From positions 372,001 through 436,000 of the forward strand of contig NZ_BPFH01000004.1 of assembly GCF_019655435.1 (NCBI RefSeq): a DNA stretch of 64,000 bases, in the 5' to 3' direction. The notes beneath the pieces are model-generated. The model did no database searches and was not told the origin of the DNA. It worked only from the letters and a program-made list of their open reading frames with translations. The stretch comes from Jannaschia pagri (lineage in GTDB: Bacteria; Pseudomonadota; Alphaproteobacteria; Rhodobacterales; Rhodobacteraceae). Below, one piece after another: positions 28,274 through 37,949 of the stretch. The translations under genes and the position numbers were made by a program. Each line of letters starts with the position of its first letter. Position 1 is the stretch's first letter.

Positions 28274-30709
28274 ATGCAAGAGACAGCGAGAGTGGTCGTG
28301 ATCGGCGGCGGTGTGGTGGGATGCTCGGTGCTCTATCACTTGGCCAAGGGCGGCTGGACCGATGTCCTTCTGCTGGAGCGGAGCGAGTTGACCTCCGGAT
28401 CCACATGGCACGCGGCTGGCGGGTGCCACACCATCAACGGTGACCCGAATGTCGCCAAGCTCCAGAAGTACACCATCGAACTTTATAAAGAGATCGAGGA
28501 GCTGTCGGGTCAGGCCACCGGGTTCCACATGACCGGTGGCGTTCTGTTGGCCTCTACGCCGGATCGGTTCGACTGGCTCAAGACGACGGCCGCCGCCGCG
28601 CGGATGAATGGGATCGAGGCGGAGGTGATCTCTCCGACCGAGGCGGCGGACGCCTTTCCGCTGATGGACCCGACCAAGTTCGTTGGCGCCGTGCGCACCC
28701 ATGTGGACGGGCATCTGGACCCGTCCGGCGTGACCTACGCCTACGCCAAATCCGCCCGCAAGCTGGGTGCCAAGATCGAGACCCATACCAAGGTCACGGG
28801 GATTGCGCGCCGGGGCGATGGATGGGTGGTGCAGACTGACAAAGGTGACGTCATCTGTGAGCATGTGGTGAACGCAGGCGGCCTCTGGGCGCGGGAAGTC
28901 GGACGCATGGTCGGCCTGGAACTGCCCGTTCTGGCGATGGAGCATATGTACCTGCTGACCGAGGATATGCCCGAGGTCGCCCAGATCAATGCCGAGACCG
29001 GGCGCGAGGTTATCCATGCCGTCGACTTCGACGGGGAATTGTACCTACGCCAGGAACGGGGCGGGATGCTGATGGGCACCTACGAGCGGGCCTGCGTGCC
29101 CTGGTCTGAGCGCGAAACCCCTTGGGATTTCGGCCACGAGCTGCTGCAACCTGACATCGACCGGATCGCGCCCAGTCTAGAGGTCGGGTTTGAACATTTC
29201 CCCGCCTTCCAGACCGCTGGCATCAAGCAGATCATCAACGGACCCTTCACCTTCGCCCCGGACGGCAACCCCTTGGTCGGCCCGATCCGAGGCTTGCCCG
29301 GCATGTGGTCCGCTTGCGGTGTGATGGCTGGTTTCAGCCAAGGCGGCGGCGTTGGGTTGAGCCTCGCGAATTGGATCATCGACGGCGATCCGGGCTTTGA
29401 CGTCTGGGCCATGGACGTGGCGCGCTACGGCGACTGGGCGACGCTCAGCTACACAAACCCCAAGGTGCAGGAAAACTACGCACGGCGCTTCTCGATCCGC
29501 TTTCCGAACGAGGAATTGCCCGCCGCGCGGCCCCACAAGACCACGCCGATTTACGACCGCATGCTGGGTCTGGGCGCCCAAATGGGGGACAGCTGGGGCC
29601 TAGAGACACCTTTGTGGTTCTCCCCCGATGATACGCGCGACGTCTTCTCATGGCGCCGGTCCACAGACTTTGCCCATGTGGCCAACGAGGTCCGCGCCTG
29701 CCGCGAGGGTGTGGGCCTCATGGAAACCAGCGGGTTCAGCAAGTTCTTGGTCCGCGGGCCCGGAGCACGGGCCTATCTGGATCGGGTCTTCGCCTGCAAA
29801 ATCCCGGCAGTCGGTCGTATGGCCCTTGCGCCCATGCTCAAGGAAGACGGCAAGATTCAGGGAGACCTCACCATTTCCTGCCTGCCAATGCCTGCGGGCG
29901 GGGAGGAGTTCCTGCTGGTCGGATCCGGCATGGCCGAGGTCTTTTACGCGCGCTGGTTTGACCGTTTCCTGCCCGACGATGGGTCTGTCACCGTCGAGGT
30001 GCTGGGGCTAGGCCTCCTGGGCTTGTCCGTCGCAGGTCCCAAATCCCGCGCCGTGATGGAGGCGGTTACCGGCCAGGACATGTCGAACGCCGCCCACCGC
30101 TTCATGGCGGTCCGACGCATGGATGTAGGCCTTGCGCCCGCCATCGTCGGTCGTGTCAGCTTTACGGGTGATCTGGGCTATGAGATCTGGATGAAACCGG
30201 AATACCAGCGCAGCCTGTTTGATGCCCTTATGGCATCGGGCGCCGCCCACGGGATCAAACCGTTTGGCCTGCGCGCCCTAAACGCCATGCGGCTGGAGAA
30301 GTCCTACGGCGGCTGGGGGACGGAGTTCCGGCCTCTCTATGGTCCAGTGGAGGCGGGCCTAGATCGGTTCGTCGCCTACACGAAGGCAACCGAATTCGTG
30401 GGAAAAGAAGCGGCCGTGTCGGAGCGCGCCACGGGCGGGACCAAGAGGCTGTGTAGTTTTGTGGTCGAGGCAGTGGATGCCGACGTCATGCATGATGAGC
30501 CCATTTGGTTGGGAGATGAACGGGTTGGCTATGTGACCTCTGGCGGGTTTGCCCACCATGCGGGGGTTTCGATGGCGCTCGGCTATGTGGACAAGGCCCA
30601 TGCCAATGCTGATGGCCCCTGGACGGTAGAGCTGCTTGGCGAACGGCTTCCCATGCGCCCGCAGCCGGTGGCGCTGTTCGATGCAAACGGCGCGCGACAA
30701 CGGGGATAG
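28274..30709 (+). CDS. FAD-dependent oxidoreductase with GcvT domain, dimethylglycine/sarcosine dehydrogenase-like
   Basis: Two-part enzyme (811 aa). Residues about 8-390 form a D-amino-acid-oxidase-type FAD domain with VVIGGGVVGCSVLYH and the histidine of TWHAAGG, the site where FAD is covalently held in dimethylglycine and sarcosine dehydrogenases. Residues about 430-800 are a GcvT-like tetrahydrofolate-binding aminomethyl domain (VGLMETSGFSKFLVRGPGA, FGLRALNAMRLEKSYGGWG). Such enzymes oxidise N-methyl groups and pass the one-carbon unit to folate. Substrate could be dimethylglycine, sarcosine or a related methylated amine. The gene stands alone with no operon partner on the same strand within 100 bases. 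GGAGGG precedes the ATG. Confidence 0.88.
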   Translation: MQETARVVVIGGGVVGCSVLYHLAKGGWTDVLLLERSELTSGSTWHAAGGCHTINGDPNVAKLQKYTIELYKEIEELSGQATGFHMTGGVLLASTPDRFDWLKTTAAAARMNGIEAEVISPTEAADAFPLMDPTKFVGAVRTHVDGHLDPSGVTYAYAKSARKLGAKIETHTKVTGIARRGDGWVVQTDKGDVICEHVVNAGGLWAREVGRMVGLELPVLAMEHMYLLTEDMPEVAQINAETGREVIHAVDFDGELYLRQERGGMLMGTYERACVPWSERETPWDFGHELLQPDIDRIAPSLEVGFEHFPAFQTAGIKQIINGPFTFAPDGNPLVGPIRGLPGMWSACGVMAGFSQGGGVGLSLANWIIDGDPGFDVWAMDVARYGDWATLSYTNPKVQENYARRFSIRFPNEELPAARPHKTTPIYDRMLGLGAQMGDSWGLETPLWFSPDDTRDVFSWRRSTDFAHVANEVRACREGVGLMETSGFSKFLVRGPGARAYLDRVFACKIPAVGRMALAPMLKEDGKIQGDLTISCLPMPAGGEEFLLVGSGMAEVFYARWFDRFLPDDGSVTVEVLGLGLLGLSVAGPKSRAVMEAVTGQDMSNAAHRFMAVRRMDVGLAPAIVGRVSFTGDLGYEIWMKPEYQRSLFDALMASGAAHGIKPFGLRALNAMRLEKSYGGWGTEFRPLYGPVEAGLDRFVAYTKATEFVGKEAAVSERATGGTKRLCSFVVEAVDADVMHDEPIWLGDERVGYVTSGGFAHHAGVSMALGYVDKAHANADGPWTVELLGERLPMRPQPVALFDANGARQRG

Positions 30710-30809
30710 ACCAGCCCGCCGGTCCTAGGACTTCCGACGACCCAGTGGCTGTTGTCGTGGGCAAAGGGCTGTCTTAGACGTCCTGAATGCTACGAACCGC
30801 TTCCAGCCG

Positions 30810-31397
30810 ATGACCCGCCCTGCCCCCGCCATAATTGTTCTTGCCGCCGGTGCCTCGCGACGGATGCGGGGGGCAGAGAAGTTGCTGGAAGAAATTGACG
30901 GCACGCCACTGGTCTTACGCGCCGTGCGGGCCGCCTGTGCAACCGTGAACGAGGTCATTGTCGTCCTTCCGGCGGCAGATCGGGCGCGGCAGGCTTGGTT
31001 AACCGATTGCCCCGCGCGCTTGGTCCACGTGGAGCAGCGTGCGATGTCCGCCTCCATTGCCGCTGGTATTGCGGCCTGCCAGAGCGATGCCGCGCTCGTG
31101 CATCTGGCCGATATGCCTGAGATCGACGCAAGCCACCTAGGCACGATGGTCGAGGCCTGGCAAACCCGCGACTGCCGCGTTTTGCGCGCCACTACAGCGC
31201 AAGGCGTGCCCGGGCAGCCGGTCATCTTTGACCGCACTCTGTTCGAGGACCTCAAAGCCTTGCAAGGCGACGTCGGCGCCCGCGATGTGATCGCGGCCCA
31301 TGGTGTAGAGACTATCGCCTTGCCAGGAGAGGCCGCGCAGATCGATCTTGATACGCCGGAGGCTTGGGAGGCATGGCGCGCGGCGCGGCGCGTCTAG
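30810..31397 (+). CDS. MobA/MocA-like nucleotidyltransferase
   Basis: NTP transferase domain protein (195 aa). The signature LAAGASRRMRGAEKLL opens the nucleotide-binding fold, and LVHLADMPEID holds the metal-binding aspartate. The family includes MocA, which makes molybdopterin cytosine dinucleotide, and MobA, which makes the guanine form; the N-terminal motif fits either. No molybdoenzyme gene is adjacent, so the product nucleotide is not known. Confidence 0.82.
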   Translation: MTRPAPAIIVLAAGASRRMRGAEKLLEEIDGTPLVLRAVRAACATVNEVIVVLPAADRARQAWLTDCPARLVHVEQRAMSASIAAGIAACQSDAALVHLADMPEIDASHLGTMVEAWQTRDCRVLRATTAQGVPGQPVIFDRTLFEDLKALQGDVGARDVIAAHGVETIALPGEAAQIDLDTPEAWEAWRAARRV

Positions 31398-31477
31398 CAC
31401 ATTTGTTCCTATAAAGTTCACTAAACCTTAGGCTTCGACCGATATCCCGAACGGGTGAGGATTTCGTCGGGGGGCCG

Positions 31478-32731
31478 ATGCTACAACAGAACATTAATCT
31501 TGCGAGCGCTGCACCGGCGGCGGACGACATGGCGGATGCTTTGATCGATCAGGCCCTTGCCGCTGTCCGTGACCATATGGGGATGCCGATCGCCTACCTG
31601 TCGGAGTTTGTGGGCGACACAACGGTCTTTCGCCATGTGAACGCGCCGGGCTTGGAGGGTCTGATAAAGCCGGGGGATACCCGTTCCCTCGACGAAGTCT
31701 ACTGCAAGCACATCCTATCAGGCGATTTGCCGGAGCTGATCCAAGACACTTCTGCTCTGCCGCTGGCACGGTCCTTGCCAATTACGCAGGCGGCCCCAAT
31801 CGGCAGCCACGCGAGCCTACCCGTTCGGCGGGCCGATGGATCGGTCTACGGCATGTTCTGTTGCCTCTCGCCGGATCCAAACCCCGACCTCACGCACCGC
31901 GATTTGAAGGTCATGGGAATGTTCGCGGAATTGGCGGCCGAGCAGATCCGCATGCGCCTGGCCCGTCAAACCAAAGAGAAGGCGGCCAGCGCACGCATCG
32001 CTGCCGTGATCCAGGCGCGCGATTTCGACGTCGTGTATCAGCCGCTCTACCGTTTGTCTGATGGTGGGTTGGCCAGCTTTGAAGCGCTCTGCCGGTTCCG
32101 CCCGGCCCCGTACCGAAGCCCGGACAAATGGTTCAACGAGGCGGCGGGCATAGGACTACAGCGCGAGCTTGAACTGGCGGTCATCGAGATGGCTTTGACG
32201 GGTCTCGACGCGCTCCCATATGGGACGCGCTTGGCGGTCAACATCTCGCCAAAGACGGTGGCCGAGGGGGGGCTTCTTCCACTGCTCCGGCAGTGCGATG
32301 CCAGACGTGTGACAGTAGAGATTACCGAACATGAGGACCCAGGCGACATCGAAAAGCTGGTCATGGGATTGCAAGGCATCCGAGGGACCGGCGCGGCCAT
32401 CGCCGTAGACGACGTGGGGGCTGGGTATTCTGGGCTTCAACAGATCCTGCGTATTCAGCCGGATGTCCTGAAGCTCGACATGTCGCTCGTGCGTGACATC
32501 GACCGGGACCCGGCGCGCCGCTCCTTGGCGACTGCGCTCCTGCACTTCGCCCAAGAAACCAAGGCGGCCGTCGTTGCCGAAGGGATTGAACGTCCGGAGG
32601 AATGGCACCTGCTGGCCCAACTTGGTGTGACCTATGGGCAAGGCTGGTTAATGGCGAAACCGGGGCGCATTGCCGATGCCCCGCTCCGCGTGGACCCGCA
32701 CCCCTTGGTAGTCAGTGACCCATCTCGGTGA
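31478..32731 (+). CDS. GAF-EAL protein, probable cyclic di-GMP phosphodiesterase
   Basis: Cytosolic signalling protein (417 aa). Residues about 15-170 form a GAF-type sensory domain; residues about 175-410 form an EAL domain. The catalytic landmarks are present: FEALCRF for the EAL motif, AVNISPKT, EITEHED, DDVGAGYSGL (usually DDFGTGYS), LKLDMSLVRD, AEGIE and YGQGWLMAKP. With no GGDEF domain, it most likely only degrades c-di-GMP, with the GAF domain gating activity. The ligand is unknown. It lies 80 bases after the nucleotidyltransferase gene. Confidence 0.87.
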   Translation: MLQQNINLASAAPAADDMADALIDQALAAVRDHMGMPIAYLSEFVGDTTVFRHVNAPGLEGLIKPGDTRSLDEVYCKHILSGDLPELIQDTSALPLARSLPITQAAPIGSHASLPVRRADGSVYGMFCCLSPDPNPDLTHRDLKVMGMFAELAAEQIRMRLARQTKEKAASARIAAVIQARDFDVVYQPLYRLSDGGLASFEALCRFRPAPYRSPDKWFNEAAGIGLQRELELAVIEMALTGLDALPYGTRLAVNISPKTVAEGGLLPLLRQCDARRVTVEITEHEDPGDIEKLVMGLQGIRGTGAAIAVDDVGAGYSGLQQILRIQPDVLKLDMSLVRDIDRDPARRSLATALLHFAQETKAAVVAEGIERPEEWHLLAQLGVTYGQGWLMAKPGRIADAPLRVDPHPLVVSDPSR

Positions 32732-33361
32732 TCTGACCCTTGGCTCAGATTTAGGCGCGCTGACGTTTGCTTCTCTTGAGGACGGTTTCGACACCCCAAG
32801 TCAGAACTGTGTGTGCCGCTGAGTCTGTAAAGAACAATTGCACCAGATAGACGCGTGTTCGGAACGGCGCCGATCAGAGCATTTTTGGGTTTTGGCGTGA
32901 CGCGCTGTGATCATCGGGTTTGTCAAATACGATCGATGGCTCAAGCGGCAGGATCGGACCTCGTTTTGGGGCCGCCCAGTTATTCTTGACTAGAGCCTGG
33001 GCCTGGATCTCTCTGCCGTTCAATTCACCGGCGTCTTATCGAGAAAGCTCCAGGTGTATGTTTTGAACGATCGTCTCAAATCCAGCATCGACGGCACGGA
33101 CACATAGGTCGATGCCGTCCAAATTGTTGGGCCTCGGAGAAGCAAAAGCCCTAAATCCGGTACCAATAACGTCTGCAGGCTCAGATGAGCCAACGACTGC
33201 TTCTAAACGGCGACAGCGCTCGGAGCGGCCGCGATAGGATGAACTAAGCGCAACAGCCCGTACCATGAAGTATCAGATGACCGAAACCCACGCCCCAATG
33301 CCGTTTGGCGCGCGGCCCTACGTTCCTAAAACCGCAGGGCCAAGCTGCCAGATCGCGCTCC
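32732..33361. other. Gene-poor region between the GAF-EAL gene and lipA
   Basis: About 630 bases without a convincing gene. A frame of 76 codons on the minus strand (33036-33266) begins with ATG but has third-position use unlike the neighbouring genes and no recognisable motif. No terminator hairpin with a U-run was found. Confidence 0.5.
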
Positions 33362-34315
33362 TCAGGCGCGCCCCAGGCGATCAAGGCGCGCGGCGCGCAA
33401 CCGTTGGAAGTCGTCGCCGGCGTGATAACTCGACCGGGTCAGCGGCGTTGCCGACACCATCAGGAACCCCTTCCCGTAGGCCGCCTTCTCATAGCTCGCG
33501 AATTCCTCGGGCGTCACGAAGCGGTCCACGGCGTGGTGCTTCGGCGTGGGTTGCAGATATTGCCCGATGGTCAGGAAATCGATGTCCGCCGCACGCATAT
33601 CGTCCATGACCTGCAAGACGGCTTGCCGGTCTTCGCCCAGGCCCACCATGATGCCGGACTTGGTGAACATGGTCGGGTCCATTTCCTTTACACGCTGCAA
33701 CAGACGCAAGGAATGGAAGTAGCGCGCGCCGGGCCGAACCTCGGGGTAGAGGCCGGGGACCGTCTCTAGATTATGGTTAAAGACATCCGGTTTGGCGGAC
33801 ACGACGACCTCCAAAACGGATGGGTCGGCTTTGATAAAGTCGGGCGTGAGGATTTCGATCGTCGTGCCCGGCGACCTTTTTCGTACGGCCCGGATCGTTT
33901 GGGCGAAATGCTCCGCGCCACCATCGGCCACGTCGTCACGGTCGACGCTCGTGATCACCACGTGGTTCAAGCCTAGCTTTTGCACCGCATCGGCCACGCG
34001 CCCGGGTTCGAACACGTCGAGCGCCTCTGGCGGCTTCCCAGTGGCGATGTTGCAGAACGTACAGGCGCGGGTGCAGACCTCGCCCATGATCATCATGGTG
34101 GCGTGCCCTTGGGACCAGCATTCGCCCACGTTGGGGCACCCGGCCTCTTCGCAGACGGTGGTCAGCCGGTGTTCCCGCATGATCTTATGGGTCGCTTTGT
34201 ACCCTTCGCCGACCGGGGCCTTCACTCGGATCCAGTTGGGCTTCTTCGGCTGGGGATTGTCCGGGCGGCGCGCCTTTTCTGGGTGCCGCTGCTCTGGGAT
34301 TTTTAGGTCACGCAT
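33362..34315 (-). CDS. lipA: Lipoyl synthase
   Basis: Radical-SAM enzyme (317 aa) that inserts two sulfurs into protein-bound octanoyl groups to make lipoyl cofactor for 2-oxoacid dehydrogenases and the glycine cleavage system. The radical-SAM cluster is in [13 protein letters not shown] and the auxiliary cluster cysteines in [15 protein letters not shown]; the C-terminal [10 protein letters not shown] provides the serine ligand of the auxiliary cluster. Complete and of normal length. It is a single-gene unit on this strand. Confidence 0.97.
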   Translation of the reverse strand: MRDLKIPEQRHPEKARRPDNPQPKKPNWIRVKAPVGEGYKATHKIMREHRLTTVCEEAGCPNVGECWSQGHATMMIMGEVCTRACTFCNIATGKPPEALDVFEPGRVADAVQKLGLNHVVITSVDRDDVADGGAEHFAQTIRAVRKRSPGTTIEILTPDFIKADPSVLEVVVSAKPDVFNHNLETVPGLYPEVRPGARYFHSLRLLQRVKEMDPTMFTKSGIMVGLGEDRQAVLQVMDDMRAADIDFLTIGQYLQPTPKHHAVDRFVTPEEFASYEKAAYGKGFLMVSATPLTRSSYHAGDDFQRLRAARLDRLGRA

Positions 34316-34423
34316 GGGAGACTCCGCTTCGCTACCGCGTAGATAGCCACTCTGCCCCTCGGACGCCAGGGGCGCGGGGCCGCAGGGCTGGCCGCAGCCC
34401 GATGGCGCGTTACCTCCCCCTAC

Positions 34424-34849
34424 ATGCTGAAACCTTTCATTGCCGCCCTCTTAGTTATGCCCTCCCACGCGTTTGCATGGACCTTTTCACCTGTGCCGAT
34501 CTGTACCCTGGCCCACGTGGAACCCTCGGCTTTGGTGATGGTCACCTATGATCCAGACACGCGCCTCTATGCGCTTCATATGGAGCGTGCGGGGGGATGG
34601 CCGGAAGCTGAGGTCTTCGCGCTTCGGTTTGAGGACGGCGCGGCTCTCACCATCTCGACCGACCGCCATGTGGTGGAGGGCACGCGATTGACAGTGATCG
34701 ACCGTGGGTTCGGAAACGTTCTGAGGGGGTTAGAGGCAAATACTAAGGCAGTCGCAGTGCTGGGCGACCTGAGTGTCGAGGTCTCCCTCACCGACGCGGC
34801 ACCGGCGGTGGCCGCGTTTCGCGACTGTCCTGCCGAAGGGTTGGTCTAG
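34424..34849 (+). CDS. Small exported protein, uncharacterised
   Basis: Protein of 141 residues with a clean signal peptide ([18 protein letters not shown], cleavage before WTF at about 19). The mature part is mostly beta-rich and has two cysteines, one near the start (PICTLAH) and one near the end (FRDCPAE), that could pair in the periplasm. No family is recognised. The stop codon lies inside a CTAG that also forms the speB stop on the other strand. Confidence 0.7.
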   Translation: MLKPFIAALLVMPSHAFAWTFSPVPICTLAHVEPSALVMVTYDPDTRLYALHMERAGGWPEAEVFALRFEDGAALTISTDRHVVEGTRLTVIDRGFGNVLRGLEANTKAVAVLGDLSVEVSLTDAAPAVAAFRDCPAEGLV

Positions 34850-35817
34850 CGGCCCTCGTCTCGACGGGTCCAACCCCAAAGGCAGATCAGCTCCATCAAG
34901 ACATGGGCGCCCGCGATGGCCGTTGCGCCGGTGGTGTCATAGGACGGCGCAACCTCGACAATATCGCCGCCGACAAGGGTGATACCGGCCAAATCGCGGA
35001 GGATCGCCGCCGCCTGCCCCGATGACAGCCCGCCCCAGACAGGGGTGCCGGTTCCGGGCGCAAAGGCGGGGTCAAGACAATCGATGTCAAAGGTCAGATA
35101 GGCGGGCCGGTCCCCAACAATGGATTTGATCTGGCGCGCGACCTCTCCCGGTGCGGCCTCATGGACGGCGCGGGCGTCGATTGTCGTCACGCCAAGGGTA
35201 TCAGGATTGACCGTTCGAATGCCGACCTGCACCGAGGTGTAAGGATCTATGACCCCCGTTTTGACGGCCTTGTAGAACATCGTGCCGTGGTCGATCCGCT
35301 GCATGTCGTCGTCGGGCCATGTGTCCGAATGGGCATCGAACTGGATCAAGCTCAGGGGGCCGTATTTTTCCGCATGGGCCTGGAGGATTGGAAAACTGAC
35401 GTAGTGGTCACCGCCCATGGCCAAACAGCCGACGCCCATGTCCAAGATGCCACGAATATGGTTGCGCAAGGCGGCGGGAAAGGCCGCGACCTTAGCGTAG
35501 TCAAACCCACAGTCCCCATAGTCGGCGATGGCGAATGTATCTAAGGGCGAGTAGTCCCAACCATACGGCGGATCAAAGGGTTGGAGGGCACTGGCCTCTC
35601 GTATGGCGCGCGGACCGAACCGGCTGCCAGGGCGATGGGTGACCGCTTGGTCGAAGGGCACGCCCGTTATGGCGAGATCATAGCCTGTGAGGTCCTTGGT
35701 ATAGGCCCGTCTGAACGCGGAGGTGACGCCGCCGAAGGCATTCTCGAACGCAAGGCCCCGCGCGTCGTCCCGCGTGATCGCCATATCAACCTGATCGCGT
35801 GCGTCTTGCAGGGCCAT
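34846..35817 (-). CDS. speB: Agmatinase / ureohydrolase family
   Basis: Manganese ureohydrolase (323 aa) of the agmatinase group, hydrolysing agmatine to putrescine and urea. Metal ligands are in GGDHYVSFP, FDAHSDTW and FDIDCLDPAFAPGTGTPVWG. Family members with similar motifs act on guanidinobutyrate or other guanidino acids, so agmatine is the likely but not proven substrate. Monocistronic; its end overlaps the exported-protein gene by four bases in convergent orientation. Confidence 0.88.
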   Translation of the reverse strand: MALQDARDQVDMAITRDDARGLAFENAFGGVTSAFRRAYTKDLTGYDLAITGVPFDQAVTHRPGSRFGPRAIREASALQPFDPPYGWDYSPLDTFAIADYGDCGFDYAKVAAFPAALRNHIRGILDMGVGCLAMGGDHYVSFPILQAHAEKYGPLSLIQFDAHSDTWPDDDMQRIDHGTMFYKAVKTGVIDPYTSVQVGIRTVNPDTLGVTTIDARAVHEAAPGEVARQIKSIVGDRPAYLTFDIDCLDPAFAPGTGTPVWGGLSSGQAAAILRDLAGITLVGGDIVEVAPSYDTTGATAIAGAHVLMELICLWGWTRRDEGR

Positions 35818-35926
35818 GCTCGTCTCCGAAGGTTTCTTGTCACGTCTTTGCTAGCCTTCGCGGCAGCGAAAAGGAAAGCATGCTTTGCCCCTCGACAGCC
35901 CTGCCCCATCGGCTAAGTGCTAGGGC

Positions 35927-36421
35927 ATGGAACACCTGCGCCAAGACTTCCTCAAGGCCATGAGCCGTGCCGCAGCCACCGTCAGCGTGGTGACGACCGA
36001 TGGGCCAGCGGGCCTTGCGGGTGTCACGGTCTCGGCCATGACCTCGGTCAGTGCGGATGGCGATGCGCCCACGATGCTGGTGTGCGTGAACCGTGGGGCC
36101 AGCGCGGCCCGCCCGATCCTCGACAACGGCTGCTTTGGCATCAACGTCCTCGCCGCCTCACAGCAGGACATTGCGGATGTCTTCGCGGGCCGGACGGGCG
36201 CCGTTGGACCCGCACGGTTCGATGGTTTGGCGGTCGAGACCCTGTCCACAGGCGCGCCCATCTTGGACGGGTTGGCCGCATTTGATTGTGAGGTCCAAGC
36301 CGTCGATTTGATTGGAACGCATCACGTGATCATCGGGGCCGTTCGTGCCGTGCGGTCCGATGAGACCGGAGCGCCTCTGATCTATGGGATGCGCAGCTAT
36401 CTGCGGGCGGAGCCGGCTTAG
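35927..36421 (+). CDS. Flavin reductase family protein
   Basis: FMN-binding split-barrel protein (164 aa) of the HpaC/flavin-reductase-like group. Typical blocks are FLKAMSRAAATVSVVTTDGP, VSAMTSVSADGDAPTMLVC and FGINVLAASQQ, and the C-terminal IIGAVRAVRSDE. Members supply reduced flavin to monooxygenases, but no monooxygenase gene is adjacent. Confidence 0.83.
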   Translation: MEHLRQDFLKAMSRAAATVSVVTTDGPAGLAGVTVSAMTSVSADGDAPTMLVCVNRGASAARPILDNGCFGINVLAASQQDIADVFAGRTGAVGPARFDGLAVETLSTGAPILDGLAAFDCEVQAVDLIGTHHVIIGAVRAVRSDETGAPLIYGMRSYLRAEPA

Positions 36422-36447
36422 GCTCAGACCCGGATCGATCCAGCAGG

Positions 36448-37215
36448 TCAGAAGCGGCCCAGCGTCACTGCCAAGCCCGTTCTGAGCGGAGCGCTTGCCC
36501 GACTGATGGGCACGGGGGCGTCCAACGCGGCGCGTGGGTCTTTGCGGACGGCGCGCAGTGTTGCATCCACATTGGCCATCACACCCAACACTGGCCGTGC
36601 GCCCTTAGAGAGTTTCGCCCGTCGGGCAGTGGCGAGCGCATCCAAGCCGATCTCCGCCAGGTGCAGCATCTCGGTCACTTGATCCCCGTGGGGCAGCGCA
36701 TGGTGGCCCTTGGCAATCAAATCGGGAACCGCCCGCAAGAAAGCGGCGGTTCCTTGGGCCAAACCCGCCGCTCGAAGTCCGTCGTGGGGCGCGCCAATGG
36801 CCCGACCCGCCACCCAAAGCAACGTTCCGGCGGTTGCCTCCAGATAGGTCCGAAGGGCCGCGCGGCTGGCCGGTGCCGACTTTTCGATATCCGCGCGCCG
36901 TGCTGAGACCAACCCATCCAAGGCCCGCGCGCCCTCGGCGTCGATGGCCTCCGCCAGGGGCGTGACCACTTCATGCCGCCGGACGGCCCCCCCGCTTGCG
37001 ATTTCGTCCAGAGCATCCCGCCACCACTGGAGGCGCATTTCGGCGATCAAAGGCTCCTGCGTGACCCAGGGCGCGCGCGCGACTTCAAGGTTGAATGCAT
37101 AGAGGGGGAACAGCTTGGCGCGCGCCTCTACGGGCGCGGCCATCGCCGCGCGGAACCGGTCTGGGTCACCGCGCTGAACCAACCCCGCGCAGGCAGCGAT
37201 GTCCGTCGTGCTCAT
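36448..37215 (-). CDS. Squalene/phytoene synthase-like protein, NDUFAF6-type
   Basis: Protein of 255 residues with the all-helical squalene/phytoene synthase fold. The first helix block LFPLYAFNLEVARAPW and MRLQWWRDALDEI are recognisable. The second aspartate-rich substrate motif (DxxxD of the NILRDV type) is missing, as in the NDUFAF6/complex I assembly group. It therefore probably does not make squalene or phytoene. Last gene of the cysS-cimA-methyltransferase operon, with ATG overlapping the preceding stop by four bases. Confidence 0.78.
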   Translation of the reverse strand: MSTTDIAACAGLVQRGDPDRFRAAMAAPVEARAKLFPLYAFNLEVARAPWVTQEPLIAEMRLQWWRDALDEIASGGAVRRHEVVTPLAEAIDAEGARALDGLVSARRADIEKSAPASRAALRTYLEATAGTLLWVAGRAIGAPHDGLRAAGLAQGTAAFLRAVPDLIAKGHHALPHGDQVTEMLHLAEIGLDALATARRAKLSKGARPVLGVMANVDATLRAVRKDPRAALDAPVPISRASAPLRTGLAVTLGRF

Positions 37216-37949
37216 ATGGGGCGCACCACGCGCAGCGCGTACCCGAGGCGATCCTTGAGGCGCGACCAGGTCTCTGCTTCCTGCCGCGATTGCGTGATCG
37301 CGTTTTGAAGCTCTGGGTCATCGACACCGTCCAAGGCATCGCAGCGCGCTTCGACGGCATCGAAATACGCCTGCCACCCGGCATCGGACACGCGGGACCG
37401 GGCGGTGACCTCATATCCGGCATCTCTGATCTTTGCGTCTAGGCTGTCGTCTGTGTCGAAAGCCTCCCCTTCCCAAAAGGCCACGGCCTCAGCGTCATCG
37501 GCCTGCGCCACAACGGGGGCGGAAAACACCACTGACCCACCGGGCGCCAGCGCGCTGCGCCAAGACGTCAACGAGGGGCCAACGCCATCGAAGTAGATCG
37601 CCCCAGCGCACCAGATCAGATCCAGAGGGCCCACGTCCGAAGGCGCCATAAGACCGTCGCCACCGAGGGAGGACCCCCGACGCACCCTGATCTCCGGTCT
37701 GTCCCAGTGGCGCAAGGTGGCTTCGACGACAAAGGACAGATACGGGTCTAGCCCGATCACATGACCCTGTGGCACGCGATCGGCCAAGACGCCCAGATCC
37801 GACCCCGGTCCGCAGCCCACGTCACAGACACGTCCCGTCTTTGGCAGTTGCGCCACCTCAGCGGCCCAGGCAACGTCCTCGGGCGTCCCAGGCCCTTCGC
37901 GGCTCAAGCCATTATGGATGATCCAAAATCCGGTCATGTCCCCTGACAT
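37212..37949 (-). CDS. SAM-dependent methyltransferase
   Basis: Class I methyltransferase (245 aa). The SAM-binding loop is RVCDVGCGPGSDLGVLA and the following acidic position VIGLDPYL; the substrate is unknown. Overall pattern is trans-aconitate/ubiquinone-type. Start chosen at 37949 because GGTGG precedes it; the alternative ATG at 37937 would give an exact four-base ATGA overlap with cimA but its ribosome-binding site is too close. Confidence 0.8.
   Translation of the reverse strand: MSGDMTGFWIIHNGLSREGPGTPEDVAWAAEVAQLPKTGRVCDVGCGPGSDLGVLADRVPQGHVIGLDPYLSFVVEATLRHWDRPEIRVRRGSSLGGDGLMAPSDVGPLDLIWCAGAIYFDGVGPSLTSWRSALAPGGSVVFSAPVVAQADDAEAVAFWEGEAFDTDDSLDAKIRDAGYEVTARSRVSDAGWQAYFDAVEARCDALDGVDDPELQNAITQSRQEAETWSRLKDRLGYALRVVRPI

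Noticed and set aside
33036-33266. A 76-codon minus-strand frame in the gap before lipA
   Set aside because: No motif, codon use unlike the neighbours and no terminator or promoter context; kept only as a note.
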